Part shown: positions 33,787 through 44,509 of the stretch, piece by piece
Layout of the letters: the number at the start of each line of letters is the position of its first letter
How positions within the stretch are numbered: position 1 is the stretch's first letter
DNA from: Perilla frutescens
Lineage: Eukaryota > Streptophyta > Magnoliopsida > Lamiales > Lamiaceae
Direction: 5' to 3'
Length of the DNA stretch: 64,000 bases
NCBI GenBank assembly: GCA_026008535.1
Contig: BRKX01000012.1
Location: 23,589,848 to 23,653,847, forward strand
Position numbers and translations under genes: made by a program
The notes under the pieces: generated by a model
Seen by the model: the letters and a program-made list of their open reading frames with translations, nothing else
Told to the model about the DNA's origin: nothing
The model's database searches: none

Positions 33787-34111
33787 CAACCTTTTGGCAA
33801 AAAATCGAGAACAACCGGCGCCGACACAGTTTCAATCGAGGAGGAGACCGACTTCTTTTTCTGTTCTTCAAGGTTATTCCAACAGAATGAATCGAGGGGG
33901 AGAGAGAGTGTGTTGGGGTGGTTGGGAAAAATTAATTCAAACCCTAAATCATAAATATTCCTATGGCAGTTACTTTAGTTCAGAAAGTACAAATTTTTTC
34001 AAATTTGGTGGGGCCATGCACACGGTTGAATATTTTTATTAGGGACATTGTCGACAAAACTCACACTTTTTAAAACTTGTTTCTTTTTCCCCACCCTTAT
34101 CTGCTTTTGTC

Positions 34112-34426
34112 GAGAAAAAAATTTCACCCAATAAAATTAGTAACGCAGTATAGCAGAAATATGAAATCAAAATAAAAAGGAATATTTGCACATCACAGAA
34201 AGGTTCGAACACAGAAATATGCAAATTTGGAAACTTCAATCAAATGTCCTTTGCCAACTGGTATAGATCGTTTACATTTAAAATTTTGACATGGATTTAT
34301 TTTTGTACCATTTTTTGCACATATTTTTTATTTATAATTTTACCCCTACGATTTTGCTTTAATATATGTATAGATAGATTGGTGCAAATAAGTATTATGT
34401 ATTGGAGTTGCTCTAATATTAACACG
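34112..34426. other. AT-rich intergenic stretch
   Basis: No supported feature. Confidence 0.45.
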
Positions 34427-34912
34427 CTTAATTATATGTAATACCTTGATACATTTACAACTTACCATAATTATATTCAAATTTATATATAATGATAATT
34501 TTACCCTTATTGGTCAATTTTCTCCACAATTCTACTCCCCGATCAAAATTTTTGTTCACTAATATTGACTCAGCCATCAAAATCTGACATGGATATTAAA
34601 AAAAAAAAAATCCACATAAGCCAAAATAAGCCTTTTTCCAAATATTTTCCAAAAAATTAGGGAAGAATATGTGAAGTTAATATTTGAAGGAAAAATTGAC
34701 ATGAGCAAAAACGGCGTCGTTTTGACTTAAGTGAAATTTAATTTTTATTTTTAATATTTCAAGTCAGATTCTTATCAGCTTTCAGTCGCTGAAAATTTTA
34801 ATGTAGGGTAGAATTGTGTAGAAAATGAAATGTTAGGGGTAAAATTACTGTGAAGTATAGATTGAGGTATAATTATAATAAGTTGCAAATGATGGGCATT
34901 AAATATAATTAA
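34427..34912. repeat. Foldback / MITE-like inverted repeat
   Basis: Left arm 34427-34594 and right arm 34759-34912 are diverged inverted copies: shared pieces include GATAATTTTACCC with its inverse GGGGTAAAATTACT, CACAATTCTAC with GTAGAATTGTG, and CTTAATTATAT with its inverse near 34905. The loop is about 165 bp with a poly-A run. No TSD was resolved. Confidence 0.65.
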
Positions 34913-35036
34913 TTCTACTATTTACTATTTAATATTAAGTTACTAATTTTATGACGGAAAAAATAATATTTATTTTTAAAAACCAATTAAAACTTAAACA
35001 TAAATAATTATATAAAAATAAATTGTAATATGATTA

Positions 35037-38000
35037 TGTAATACCCCAGATTTCCGAATAAGGTTTAGGGAATTATTAATAATAATTAATTAGCTAAATA
35101 AGGAATTTAAATAAGATTAGCTAAGGTTGGATGTCAGTCACGACTTTAGGAGTCAGATCGCCTTTTTGAGAAATGTGATTTTAACTATTTTATGACCATC
35201 CGTGGTCCCGTTAGAAAGATATTAACTCAAGGAGTATGCCTGTGTTTTCGGATTTTAATTCTGAAGTCATTTGAGTTCCCGGTGATGAAAAACGCATTTA
35301 AAAGAAGAATGAATAGTAACTTTTGTGTGCGTTCGTGTTTTGAGAAATTTACGAAATCCTCCACATTAATCCAAGTCCAGCTCTGTCAGGCCCCTCTTAT
35401 GGGAAATGACTCAAGGATTCCGTTGGCGTTCACGGATTGACATTCTGAGGTCAATCGAACGCTCGGGAGCCAAATCTGTCAGTCTGAGTGAATAGTAAAA
35501 GTAAATTCCAAAAGGGGAATCTTTGCTCGTCTCTCTTCAGACGACCCCGTCTTCTTCACGAAACAAGTTGGTTCACTAGTATTCGAGCTAACGAGTCTCC
35601 CGGTATTTTTAGATTTCGTGTCTGAAGTCATTTGGACCTCGACATCGAATAAAGCAGCTTTTAACCGAACCCAGGGTAACTTTTGCAGTATTCCTGCACA
35701 GCAATGGCTTCCAAGGGAAGCCAAAGCTTTTCCTATATATAGGGGACCACCCCTTTAGTAAATTCTTGCTCATTTCACATCCACTTCACTTCTAAATCGA
35801 GAGGGTGAAAGCTTTGAAAGTCGAGAAGGTTCTGTCGAAGTAAAAATCATTCTTCGTGAGTGTTCTTCAAGACGACGAGCGGAGTGGCGTGGAAGGGATG
35901 CGGTGAGGGAATGTGCTAGGGGCGCCGTTGAAATCGTAGCAGGCGGCTCTGCCGCCGTTGCGACTCAACGAGACACCGAGCTAGCCACATTCCTTCGACG
36001 TACCTAACCCCGTCCATTCTTGTTCGTCGATCTCGATCCTATTTCTTTTCCGTCTTTTAAATTCCGCACTTACTTTCCGTTCTTTATGTTCTTCGCGTTC
36101 TTCATTATTGCTCGTCTAAAGTAGTATTTCGATTCATATTGAAGATCCAAAATAATAATGTTTACGTTATATTTCTCGTCTTATTTCTGTTATTATTATT
36201 CTAGAAGATTAACTCCGTTATTCCGTTAAATTCCGTTCAAGTCATATTTATTTATTTCGGAGGATTTTCATGTTTGTGCCGTTATAATTCCAAAGTTATT
36301 TTTAAATTAAAAGCATGTTGTTGCACGTTAAAAATCGATTACGGTATTTTTATAAAGAAATTTCGGGTTAAATTGTTCTTCGTGTTCTTCGTGTTCATCG
36401 AAGAAATCAACGAACACGAATAACAGTTGAAGAACACGTTGAAAAAGGAACCCAGATGATGAGAGAGAGAAAAGAGGGAGAGAGAGAGCCCCGCGGGGGA
36501 GGGTGAGCGCCGCCGCGCCACACCCCCCACGGCCGCGCCGAGCCCGCCGGGGCAGGAAGCCCCGCGGCGGCGGGTGGCCCGCCAGGGCAAGGTATCCCCG
36601 CGGCGCCCCCCCTTCCCTCTCCGTGTTGTTTTGTTTTCCGTCCTTTCCGGCTATTCCCGTACCCCGTCTTTCCGATCTTTTCGAGTCTTTAAAATTATGA
36701 TACTTTTAAGCCATGTTCAAGTTTAAATTATAGTAAGGTATTCAAATTAATTTCAAATTATTTCAAGTAAGATATTGAGTTATTTTCCGTCAAAAATTTA
36801 GAGATCGAGTCCAGAGGTTTCTTAAATAAATTAAACCATTCTCGATCCCCTTATTAAGTCAAAGTCGTGCTATCCATATTATGTCCTAGCTAAGGGAATA
36901 TTAGTTGGGTGTTACTTAATATCATGTTATTAGAAATCTTCGAAGAAGGCTTCTAAGTCGACGATTCGACTTTTATAGGAGGAATTGAGCCTCGGAGAAA
37001 TACTAAGGAAGACCACCAGCTCGTTGCTTCGTCTTCCGTTCCGTAATCAAGGTGGGTAAATCTATACTCATCTAAAGTTTGAGCTAATAAGCTCTAGAAG
37101 CATGTTAGGGCAAATGAGATATCCAATAAAGTATTTTGCTCAACCTGTTTGATCTCTGTACAAGAAAAGGAATAAATGAAGTTATGCATGATTATGCTGA
37201 ATTATTATTTGGGTTAGATAAAGTAAGGAAAGCTAGTATAAGTTAAGTGAGCTCTCAAGTATGTTTAGATATGCTAGAATTGTTTATTTACAATCCATGC
37301 TAGCATGAAGTGTTTAGAATTGCTTTATTTGCAATCGATGTTTATCCGCGTTCATTTCCTCGTACTTGAATGTTTATGCTTTAATAAAGCTCGTATAAGG
37401 ATTAGGGATTGCATTGTTAGGGTAGCTTTACCCCTTTGTAGGCCGAGATCAGGTAGTGATAAGGTATTAACATTAGACATTGTTCTAAGCTTGGTAATGT
37501 TAGCAAGAATAGGAAGAGATGGACTTAGCATCCACTTAAGCAGGACTTGATCTCAGAACTATTAAGGTAGTCGCTGCGGGGTTTTTCCCTCGCGAACACG
37601 TTCGGATATTTGAGTTAATCCCTCTTCTATCCTATGGCATGCCTAAGGGTACAGTTGACGACAGGTTTGAGCCAAGTTGCGCCCAAAAGGAAAAGAAAAG
37701 GATTTACGGATACGGAGAGGGCTTTTGCGTTTTGCTCTCCGTATACCGTCTGTTAATCGTTGGATATCTTAAAAGTTATTAAATCATTTTCGTTAAAACC
37801 CACTGAGTACATTAGTGCTCATGCCCCCTCTTTTCAAATGTTTTCAGGTTGAGATGCTGAGGATGCTGGTGGCTGTCAATGTGGGTTGGCTGCCAAGACT
37901 ATTTTGCTATTATTTAATGTTTCTATGAAATCCCACTTTGTGATCCGCCACTCTGATACACTCCTTTCAATTCTGTTTAAGTCCTATTATGTTTAGCAAG

Positions 38001-38308
38001 ACTCTATGAATAATCCCCTTAGAAACGATTAATTCCTACAAGATGCATATTATATTTATCTCTGTTTTTGAGTATGATCTCCGTTCACCTGCAAAGAAGC
38101 CTAACAAGTTGGTATCTGACTAATGAGTCATTTCATTCCGGTTAAGCATGTTTTCTTTCAACCTAAGTAAACCCGAGCATCACCATATAACTCTAAGGCA
38201 CGTCTTGATTCTTAATCTTCTTGATAAATCCCCCACCTTTATTCATTAATCTCTTAATAACACCCTGCTCCCACTCGTAAATCCCTATCTCGGGACCGGG
38301 CTGTTACA
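35037..38308 (+). repeat. 5' LTR of the gypsy element (3272 bp)
   Basis: It starts TGTAATACCCCAG and ends CGGGCTGTTACA. It is noncoding: short frames such as 35192-35440 and 37305-37550 recur in the other LTR but have no domain. A GC-rich minisatellite lies at about 36485-36610. Confidence 0.96.
35734..35741 (+). promoter_or_regulatory. TATA box of the 5' LTR
   Basis: TATATATA in the context TTTTCCTATATATAGGGGAC. The second LTR keeps CCTATATATCC at the same place (about 45205-45215) but has lost AGGGG. Likely U3 promoter (inference). Confidence 0.6.
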
Positions 38309-38310
38309 GT

Positions 38311-38322
38311 TGGTATCAGAGC
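38311..38322 (+). other. Primer-binding site (initiator Met-tRNA)
   Basis: TGGTATCAGAGC, a perfect match to the usual plant initiator Met-tRNA PBS, two bases after the LTR end. Confidence 0.95.
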
Positions 38323-38851
38323 AAGTTTGCAACTCTGCAGACCTGTCTCTTTGTTTGAAATAAGTTAATAAGTCTATGTGGATACAAGTTGTTCTCTGAT
38401 AAGTTAAAGCAGCAACCCACAGCTCGCCATCACCCTCGCACTCTCAACCAAAAATCAAGGTATGATACTATAGAAATTTTGGATTTTGGATTCATGATTT
38501 TGGAATACAGGAAGGGAAAAGATTTGAGCAAGCATACCTGTTTTATGGACAAGAGAAAAACTGTGAGAATGAAATTCCAAGTAAAAGGTGTTCGGGTAAG
38601 ATGATTTCCCAAATGGAAAGTTTGTGAAAAGATTTCTCATTCCCAAAATGACTTAAAATCGTTTCTCGAAATTTTGACTCAAAAGAAAAGGTAGACAATG
38701 TATGTTTAAAGAACTTTGGGCACCAAAATTTTTATAAAAAGTTGTCAACTGCTTCATAAAATGGAATTAAACATGCAAGATTAATCCAGACATTAGGAGG
38801 ACCTTAGGTCTCCCTTTTTGAATCTAGACTGATTAAGTTATTCTCTTCTGG

Positions 38852-39625
38852 ATGGTTAAGCGTCGTTCGACAGCTAGGAAGAGTGTGCCTCTTTTTTGCC
38901 CTGTGCAAGAAAGAGTTGAGAGATTCAGAAGAGAAACTTGGAATGGTAACGAACAGCTGCTGTCCTACATGGCAAGATACCTCGAAAGGTGGGCTTGGGC
39001 AAATGGCTATGGAGGAGAGCCCGGGAGCGTATCCGACTTGGAAACATGCATTCGCATGTGCGAGCATGCGCCACGTGCTTGGAGGCCTACAATGTACCGT
39101 ATCCTGCAAAGCACGATCACCCGCGATCCCGAGACGTACGCTGAGATCAGAAATCTGACGGAATTCTCGTTAGCCTTAATGCCTCGTTGGGTATCGGAGT
39201 ATGGCCACGTGCACGCCTTAGCCGAGCAGCAAGAAGATGAGCAAAATCCCTCTCTCGTAGTAGAGCTAGAACTGCAAAGGGCGACTCTCAACAGTCCCCC
39301 TGGATTTCAAGTGCCACGTCCTCTCGACGAAGGGACCACAGGAGCAGGACCCTCAAATACCCGAATCGTGAACCACACCGAGTCCCTATTCTCCTGCACT
39401 CCTCAAGTGAACCAGTGGACCCCTGTGTCCGCTTCTCAGGGTCTGGGACAGTGTATGTCCCATCAGTATCCTGAAGGGAGTGTTCACATGAGGACATTCA
39501 AGTTCACCGTCCCGGAAACGGTTGATATTGGAGACGAAGAAGAAGAAGACGAGGACCCGAAAGAAGGCGAAGAGGAAGTAGGATCACCATGCAAGGAGAA
39601 AGGTAAAGGTCCGGCTCATGATTAA
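38852..39625 (+). CDS. Additional ORF between PBS and gag of the gypsy element (257 aa), function unknown
   Basis: Open frame of 257 codons starting MVKRRSTARK, about 530 bases after the PBS and 360 bases before gag, in a different frame from gag-pol (phase 2 versus 0). No zinc knuckle, protease or other retroelement domain is visible. The N-terminal two thirds looks like a folded, helix-rich domain (SYMARYLERWAWANGYGG, LETCIRMCEHAPRAW, EIRNLTEFSLALMPRW). The last 40 residues are very acidic (GDEEEEDEDPKEGEEEVG). The frame is intact while gag-pol has stops. Overlapping frames on both strands are shadows. It could be an accessory protein of this lineage or a captured host piece; I cannot name it. 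Confidence 0.6.
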   Translation: MVKRRSTARKSVPLFCPVQERVERFRRETWNGNEQLLSYMARYLERWAWANGYGGEPGSVSDLETCIRMCEHAPRAWRPTMYRILQSTITRDPETYAEIRNLTEFSLALMPRWVSEYGHVHALAEQQEDEQNPSLVVELELQRATLNSPPGFQVPRPLDEGTTGAGPSNTRIVNHTESLFSCTPQVNQWTPVSASQGLGQCMSHQYPEGSVHMRTFKFTVPETVDIGDEEEEDEDPKEGEEEVGSPCKEKGKGPAHD

Positions 39626-39986
39626 GCATAAGAAGGAGATGTAGAAGGTGTTGTTGTTAGAACACCTAGATGTCTAATCCATCTGTTTGTCTGTAATCTA
39701 ATGTCCACTCTGACCAAGACTTTAATATGTAATAGATGCTTTAAGATTTCAAAACCCAATAAGTGGCAGTGAATTTTCCAAGAGACTGCCCTATCCCGGT
39801 TATAACCCATAATTTACTATATCGATGCCAAAAGTCCTCTAAATGAGGCAATTTTCCCAATCATGTTTGAATGATGTCTAAATTTTCATTTGTTTAATCT
39901 ATCTTGTGCAATTAAAAGACCTTATCAAAAGGCATTCTTGCTTTGTGTAAATTTAATCAAACCTCGCTAATATCTAGTTCTTTAGA

Positions 39987-40853
39987 ATGCCGCCTCGAAG
40001 ACGTCAAGCCGAGAATGAGGATGAGAACGAACCTGAGCAAGCCCCAAACCTCGGTCCAAAAGATGAAAGTGTGTTTCTCAAACACAACCCTCCATCGTTT
40101 AATGGTTTAGGAGATCCAATTGATGCCGAAAAATGGGTTCGCTCCTTAGAACGAATCTTCGATTTCATAGCTTGCTCTGAAGGAGAGAAACTAAGTTGCA
40201 CTCTTTTCATGTTAACAGAGGATGCGGACTACTGGTGGGAGTCCGTACGAAAGACCATAACCCCGGTTCAATGGGAAGACTATAGTTGGGAAGATTTCAA
40301 GCATGATCTGTATCAGAAGTATATCCCGGATTGTTACCGAGAGGCAAAAGAGACAGAGTTCTGGAATCTAAAGCAAGGGAATAAGACAGTGTTGGAATAC
40401 GATAGAGAATTCAACCAGCTGTCAAGGCATGCTCCACATCTAGTGGACACAGACGGGAAGAAAGCACGCAAGTTCAAGAAAGGACTCAGATCCGAGATTG
40501 GCATAGCCCTCGCTGGGCAAGAAGACATGTCTTATGCCCTAACCTTAGCCAAAGCATTGAGCATAGAGGCCATCCTCCCTCAGAAGATTCAACCCACTCA
40601 GTCGTCTAATGATCCGAAGGGAAAAAGGAAGTGGGAAGGAGGAAGAAGGTATGACAGAAGGAAGAAACCCCACTGGCAAAACCGAGAGTCAGGGGTGCCT
40701 CGAAATCAACTTAGCAACGCCCCTAGTTTTAGGCCGTGTCAAAAGTGCGGAAGAATGCATCCTGGAGTCTGTCGAGCAAATCTAACTGGGTCCTACAACT
40801 GTGGTGAGGAGGGGCACTTCAAGAGAGAGTGTCCTAAAAGAAACAACCAATGA
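39987..40853 (+). pseudogene. Gypsy gag (288 aa before an in-frame TGA)
   Basis: Starts MPPRRRQAENEDE. Retrotrans_gag domain at about residues 35-190: FNGLGDPIDAEKWVRSLERI, CTLFMLTEDADYWWES, WEDFKHDLYQKYIPDCYREA, FWNLKQGNKTVLEYDREFNQL. Near the C-terminus are CQKCGRMHPGVC and a zinc knuckle YNCGEEGHFKREC whose first Cys position is Ser, so it is defective. The protein ends at TGA at 40851-40853, but the same frame continues straight into pol, so this stop splits what is normally one Gag-Pol frame. Gag forms the particle and packages element RNA. Confidence 0.92.
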
Positions 40854-42821
40854 TCCCAAACACCACAGCAACCCATGTACCCGCAACCACTTCAGCAACT
40901 TCCTGGAAACCAGCCAAGACTGCAGCAAGGAGGATCTCAGGGTCAAAGGCCGGGACTGAACCCGAGATCGAACCAAGGACGAGATCAAAGGTCCAACCAA
41001 GGACAAAGGCCACCTCAGCCAGCTCGTACTTATGCTCTCAATCAACAGCAAGCTGCTAAGGCCCTAGGTAATCTAGCAGGTATGATTACCCTTCTCGAGA
41101 CGCCAGTTTTAGCTCTCTTTGACACAGGAGCATCGCATTCGTTTATAGCTGAGTCTGTTTGTAAGAAACTGAAGATTGAACCCGAGAATGCCGAGAATGC
41201 CCTTGAAATAAGTATTTCCTCTGGAAAGAAAATGATGTCTAGGAAGGTCTGCTTTTACCTAGAATTGAACATAGAAGGGGAAAACTTTAAGTCAAATCTT
41301 TATGTGATAAAGATTCAGGACTTCGACATAATCCTAGGAATGGATTGGTTAGCATCAGCTAATGCTTCCATAAGCTGCCCCGAGAGGGAGGTAACATTTC
41401 GACAACCCGGGAAACCCGAGGTGAAAATCCATGGATCAAGGCTGGGAACCAAAATCCCAGTAATATCCGTCCTGAAGGCCACCAAGATGATAAGGAAGAA
41501 CGACTGTCAAGCATTTTTAGTTAACCTAATAAGGAAAGAGGGAGGAGAGCTTTCCATCGAAGACATTCCAATCGTAAGAGAATACCCCGACGTATTCCCA
41601 AAGGAGCTGCCAGGACTACCTCCAGACCGGCAGGTGGAGTTCGCTATCAAGTTAGAACCAGGAGCCGCCCCAGTTTCAAAAGCCCCCTACAGAATGGCGC
41701 CTAAGGAGTTGCAAGAACTCAAGGTTCAACTGCAAGAGTTACTAGACCTAGGTTTTATCCAACCTAGTGTGTCGCCTTGGGGAGCCCCAATCTTGTTCGT
41801 AAAGAAAAAGGATGGCACATTAAGAATGTGCATCGATTATAGAGAGCTTAATAAGCTAACCATCAAGAATCGATACCCTCTCCCAAGAATAGACGATCTC
41901 TTCGATCAACTCAAAGGGGCAAGTGTCTTCTCCAAGATAGACTTAAGATCTGGGTACCATCAGCTGAAGATCCGAAAGGAGGATATCCCTAAGACCACTT
42001 TTAGAACTCACTATGGGTACTACGAGTTTGTGGTAATGCCATTCGGATTAACCAACGCCCCAGCAGTGTTCATGGATTTAATGAATCGGTTTTTTCACCC
42101 GTACCTTGATAAGTTTGTTCTAGTTTTCATAGATGATATTCTCATCTATTCCAAGGATGAAGAAGAACATCAAGAGCACTTGAGAGTAGTGCTGGAAACC
42201 CTAAGAAGAGAAAAGCTTTATGCTAAGTTCAGCAAATGTGAGTTTTGGCTCAAAGAAGTAACGTTTCTAGGTCATATAGTCTCGGTAGAAGGAATCAAGG
42301 TGGATCCGGCCAAGATTGAAGCTGTAAGCAACTGGAAGTCTCCAAGAAGTGCGAACGAGATAAGAAGTTTTCTAGGACTCGCTGGATACTATCGCAGATT
42401 CATTGAAGGATTCTCAACTATATCCAAGCCTATGACGCGACTGTTACAGAAGGATTCCAAGTTCAAATGGACGCCTGAATGTGAGGAAAGTTTTCAAACT
42501 TTAAAGAGGATGTTAACCACAGCCCCCATTTTAGCCATCCCAGAAGGGAATGAAGATTTTGTGGTTTACGCAGACGCATCAAGTAAAGGATTAGGATGCG
42601 TACTAATGCAGAGAGAAAAGGTGATTGCTTATGCTTCTAGACAGCTTAAGAATCACGAACAAAACTACCCGACGCATGACTTAGAACTAGCAGAAGTCAT
42701 TCATGCGCTGAAGATCTGGAGGCACTACCTCTACGGAGCTAAGTGTGAGATCTTCTCAGATCACAAAAGTTTGAAGTATTTCTTCGAGCAAAAAGATCTT
42801 AACATGAGACAAAGAAGATAG
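40854..42821 (+). pseudogene. Gypsy pol part 1: protease, reverse transcriptase, start of RNase H
   Basis: Same frame as gag. Protease: VLALFDTGASHSFIA with the DTG active site (codon near 41121), and DFDIILGMDWL downstream. RT: APYRMAPKELQELK, WGAPILFVKKKDGTLRMCID, YPLPRIDDLFDQLKGA, FSKIDLRSGYHQ and FVLVFIDDILIYSK (the catalytic Asp pair within FIDD, near 42130). RNase H: FVVYADASSKGLGCVL and the DLELAEVIHALKIWRHYL segment. The piece ends in TAG at 42819-42821 after NMRQRR, inside the conserved end of RNase H. Confidence 0.95.
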
Positions 42822-43151
42822 CTAGAACTCGTAAAAGACTATGACTGTACGATCCACTACCACCCAGGGAAAGCAAATGTGGTAGCAGATGCCCTAAGTA
42901 GAAAAGAGAAGGCAGAATTAGGACTCGTTTCGGCTCAGGAAGATCTTCGCAAGGAGTTCGAGAAGTTAAAGATCGAGGTGCTAACACCACCCGAGACCAT
43001 TCAAGCTCAAATTGCCGCGACAGTCGCTCAGCCCGACCTAAGGCAAAGGATAATTGAAGCCTAGAGAGGAGACGAGTTTCTCGAAAAGAAAAGGGCTGAA
43101 GCGCGAACTGATAACTCTCAAGAATTCGCGGAAGCCGCCGACAACGCACTC
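42822..43151 (+). pseudogene. Gypsy pol part 2: RNase H tail and linker
   Basis: Same frame continues: LELVKDYDCTIHYHPGKAN and VVADALSRK, the conserved RNase H end, then a linker interrupted by TAG at 43062-43064. Beyond it the frame runs to the integrase zinc-binding domain. Confidence 0.88.
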
Positions 43152-43643
43152 TTGTTCAAAGGAAGGCTTTGTGTGCCTAGCAAGGGAGAACTAAAGGAGG
43201 AAATCATATGCGAAGCACATGACATGCCATATACAGCACATCCCGGAAGCACCAAGATGTACCAAGACCTCAAGAGGAACTTCTGGTGGAATAACATGAA
43301 AAGGGAAATAGCCGCCTTCGTGGAAAGGTGTCTGAGTTGTCAACAAGTGAAAGCTTTGCATCAAAAACCTTCTGGTTTGCTTCAACCCCTAGAAATTCTT
43401 GAATGGAAGTGGGATCACATCAACATGGACTTTGTCGTAGGATTGCCAAGGTCCAAGCGGGGGAATACCGCTATTTGGGTAATCATTGATCGATTATCTA
43501 AATCGGCACATTTTGTTGCTGTTAGGATGACGGACGGGCTAGATCAACTAGCCCAGTTGTATGTTAAGGAAGTTGTGCGTTTGCACGGAGTGCCGGTCTC
43601 GATCACATTGGACCGTGATTCAAGATTTACATCAAGATTCTAA
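43152..43643 (+). pseudogene. Gypsy pol part 3: integrase zinc-binding domain and catalytic core
   Basis: HHCC zinc domain: CEAHDMPYTAHPGSTKMY, WWNNMKREIAAFVERCLSC, C-X2-C complete. Core: INMDFVVGLPRSKRG (first Asp), WVIIDRLSKSAHFVAV, and LDRDSRFTSRF (second Asp). The segment ends at a TAA at 43641-43643. The frame is unchanged, so this is another point nonsense change. Confidence 0.93.
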
Positions 43644-44471
43644 AGGAGCCTACAAGATGCAATGGGATCAAAGCTCAACTTTAGCACAGCATTCCATCCT
43701 CAAACGGATGGCCAGTCTGAAAGGACTATCCAGATTCTAGAAGACATGCTTAGAGGAGTCGTCATCGATCAAGGAGGCAATTGGGAGGAATTACTGCCTT
43801 TGGTAGAATTTGCGTATAACAATAGCTACCAAACATCGATCGACATGGCCCCTTATGAAGCCCTTTACGGAAAGAAGTGTAGATCGCCCCTATATTGGGA
43901 TGAGGTCGGAGAGAAAAGGATACTTGGACCCGAGATGGTCCAGGAGGCCGTCCAGAAAATCAAGCTCATTCGTCAACGCATCAAGGAAGCTCAAGATAGG
44001 CAGAAGGCCTACGCAGATGAGAGGAGGACAAGGCTAAGTTTCGACATTGGAGATAAAGTATTTTTGAAGGTGTCTCCATCAAAAGGAATAATTCGTTTTG
44101 GCAAACGAAGCAAATTAAGGCCCAGATTTATTGGACCTTTTGAGATCTTAGAAAAGGTGAATGAAGTAGCCTACAGGTTGGCCTTACCACCCAACCTGAG
44201 TAACGTGCATGATGTCTTTCATGTCTCGATGTTACGGAAATACGTGTTTGATCCAAAACACGTGATTAGCAAGGAAGAGATAGTCCTGAATGAGGACTTG
44301 GCCTATGAAGAAAAACCTCAAGCCATCGTGGATCGAAAAATTCAGAAGCTGAGAAATAAGGAGATCGATCTTGTGAAAGTAATCTGGAACCACCACGGTT
44401 CAGAGGAAGCAACTTGGGAGCTTGAATCCGAACTGCTCAAGAAGTACCCTGATATCGCTTATCATGGTTAG
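43644..44471 (+). pseudogene. Gypsy pol part 4: integrase C-terminus and chromodomain
   Basis: Catalytic Glu region: TAFHPQTDGQSERTIQ. Then FAYNNSYQTSIDMAPYEALY, the GPY/F-like module KLRPRFIGPFEILEKV, VFHVSMLRKYV, and a C-terminal chromodomain (QAIVDRKIQKLRNKEIDLVK, IWNHHGSEEATWELESEL) ending at 44471. The chromodomain marks a chromovirus and is thought to guide integration to heterochromatin. No shift or stop occurs in the domain itself. Confidence 0.94.
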
Positions 44472-44496
44472 TAAATTTCGGGATGAAATTTTCTTT

Positions 44497-44509
44497 AAGG
44501 GGGGTAGGA
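44497..44509 (+). other. Polypurine tract of the gypsy element
   Basis: AAGGGGGGTAGGA directly before the 3' LTR start TGTAATACCCC. Confidence 0.9.

Larger units (their letters stand above)
26074..34111. mobile_element. Large Mutator-like transposon (about 8 kb) with mudrA and DUF1985 genes
   Basis: Ends align as an imperfect TIR of roughly 90 bp: left GACAAAAGTAAATAGTAATT and, on the opposite strand of the right end, GACAAAAGCAGATAAGGGTG, followed on both sides by a G/A-rich piece and ACTTTTAAAAA or AGTTTTAAAAA. No clean 9-bp TSD was found, so the exact ends are tentative. Inside: a 110-bp repeat block, mudrA on plus with a repeat-filled 5' intron, then a convergent DUF1985-type gene on minus whose predicted intron holds four 445-bp tandem repeats. 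TAATCGATTA-type words dominate both arms and are almost absent outside the element. The intact mudrA frame suggests a young or recently active element. Confidence 0.8.

Noticed and set aside
35192..35440. 82-codon ORF repeated at 44665-44913
   Set aside because: Both lie at the same place in the two gypsy LTRs; presence in both copies reflects LTR identity, not a gene.
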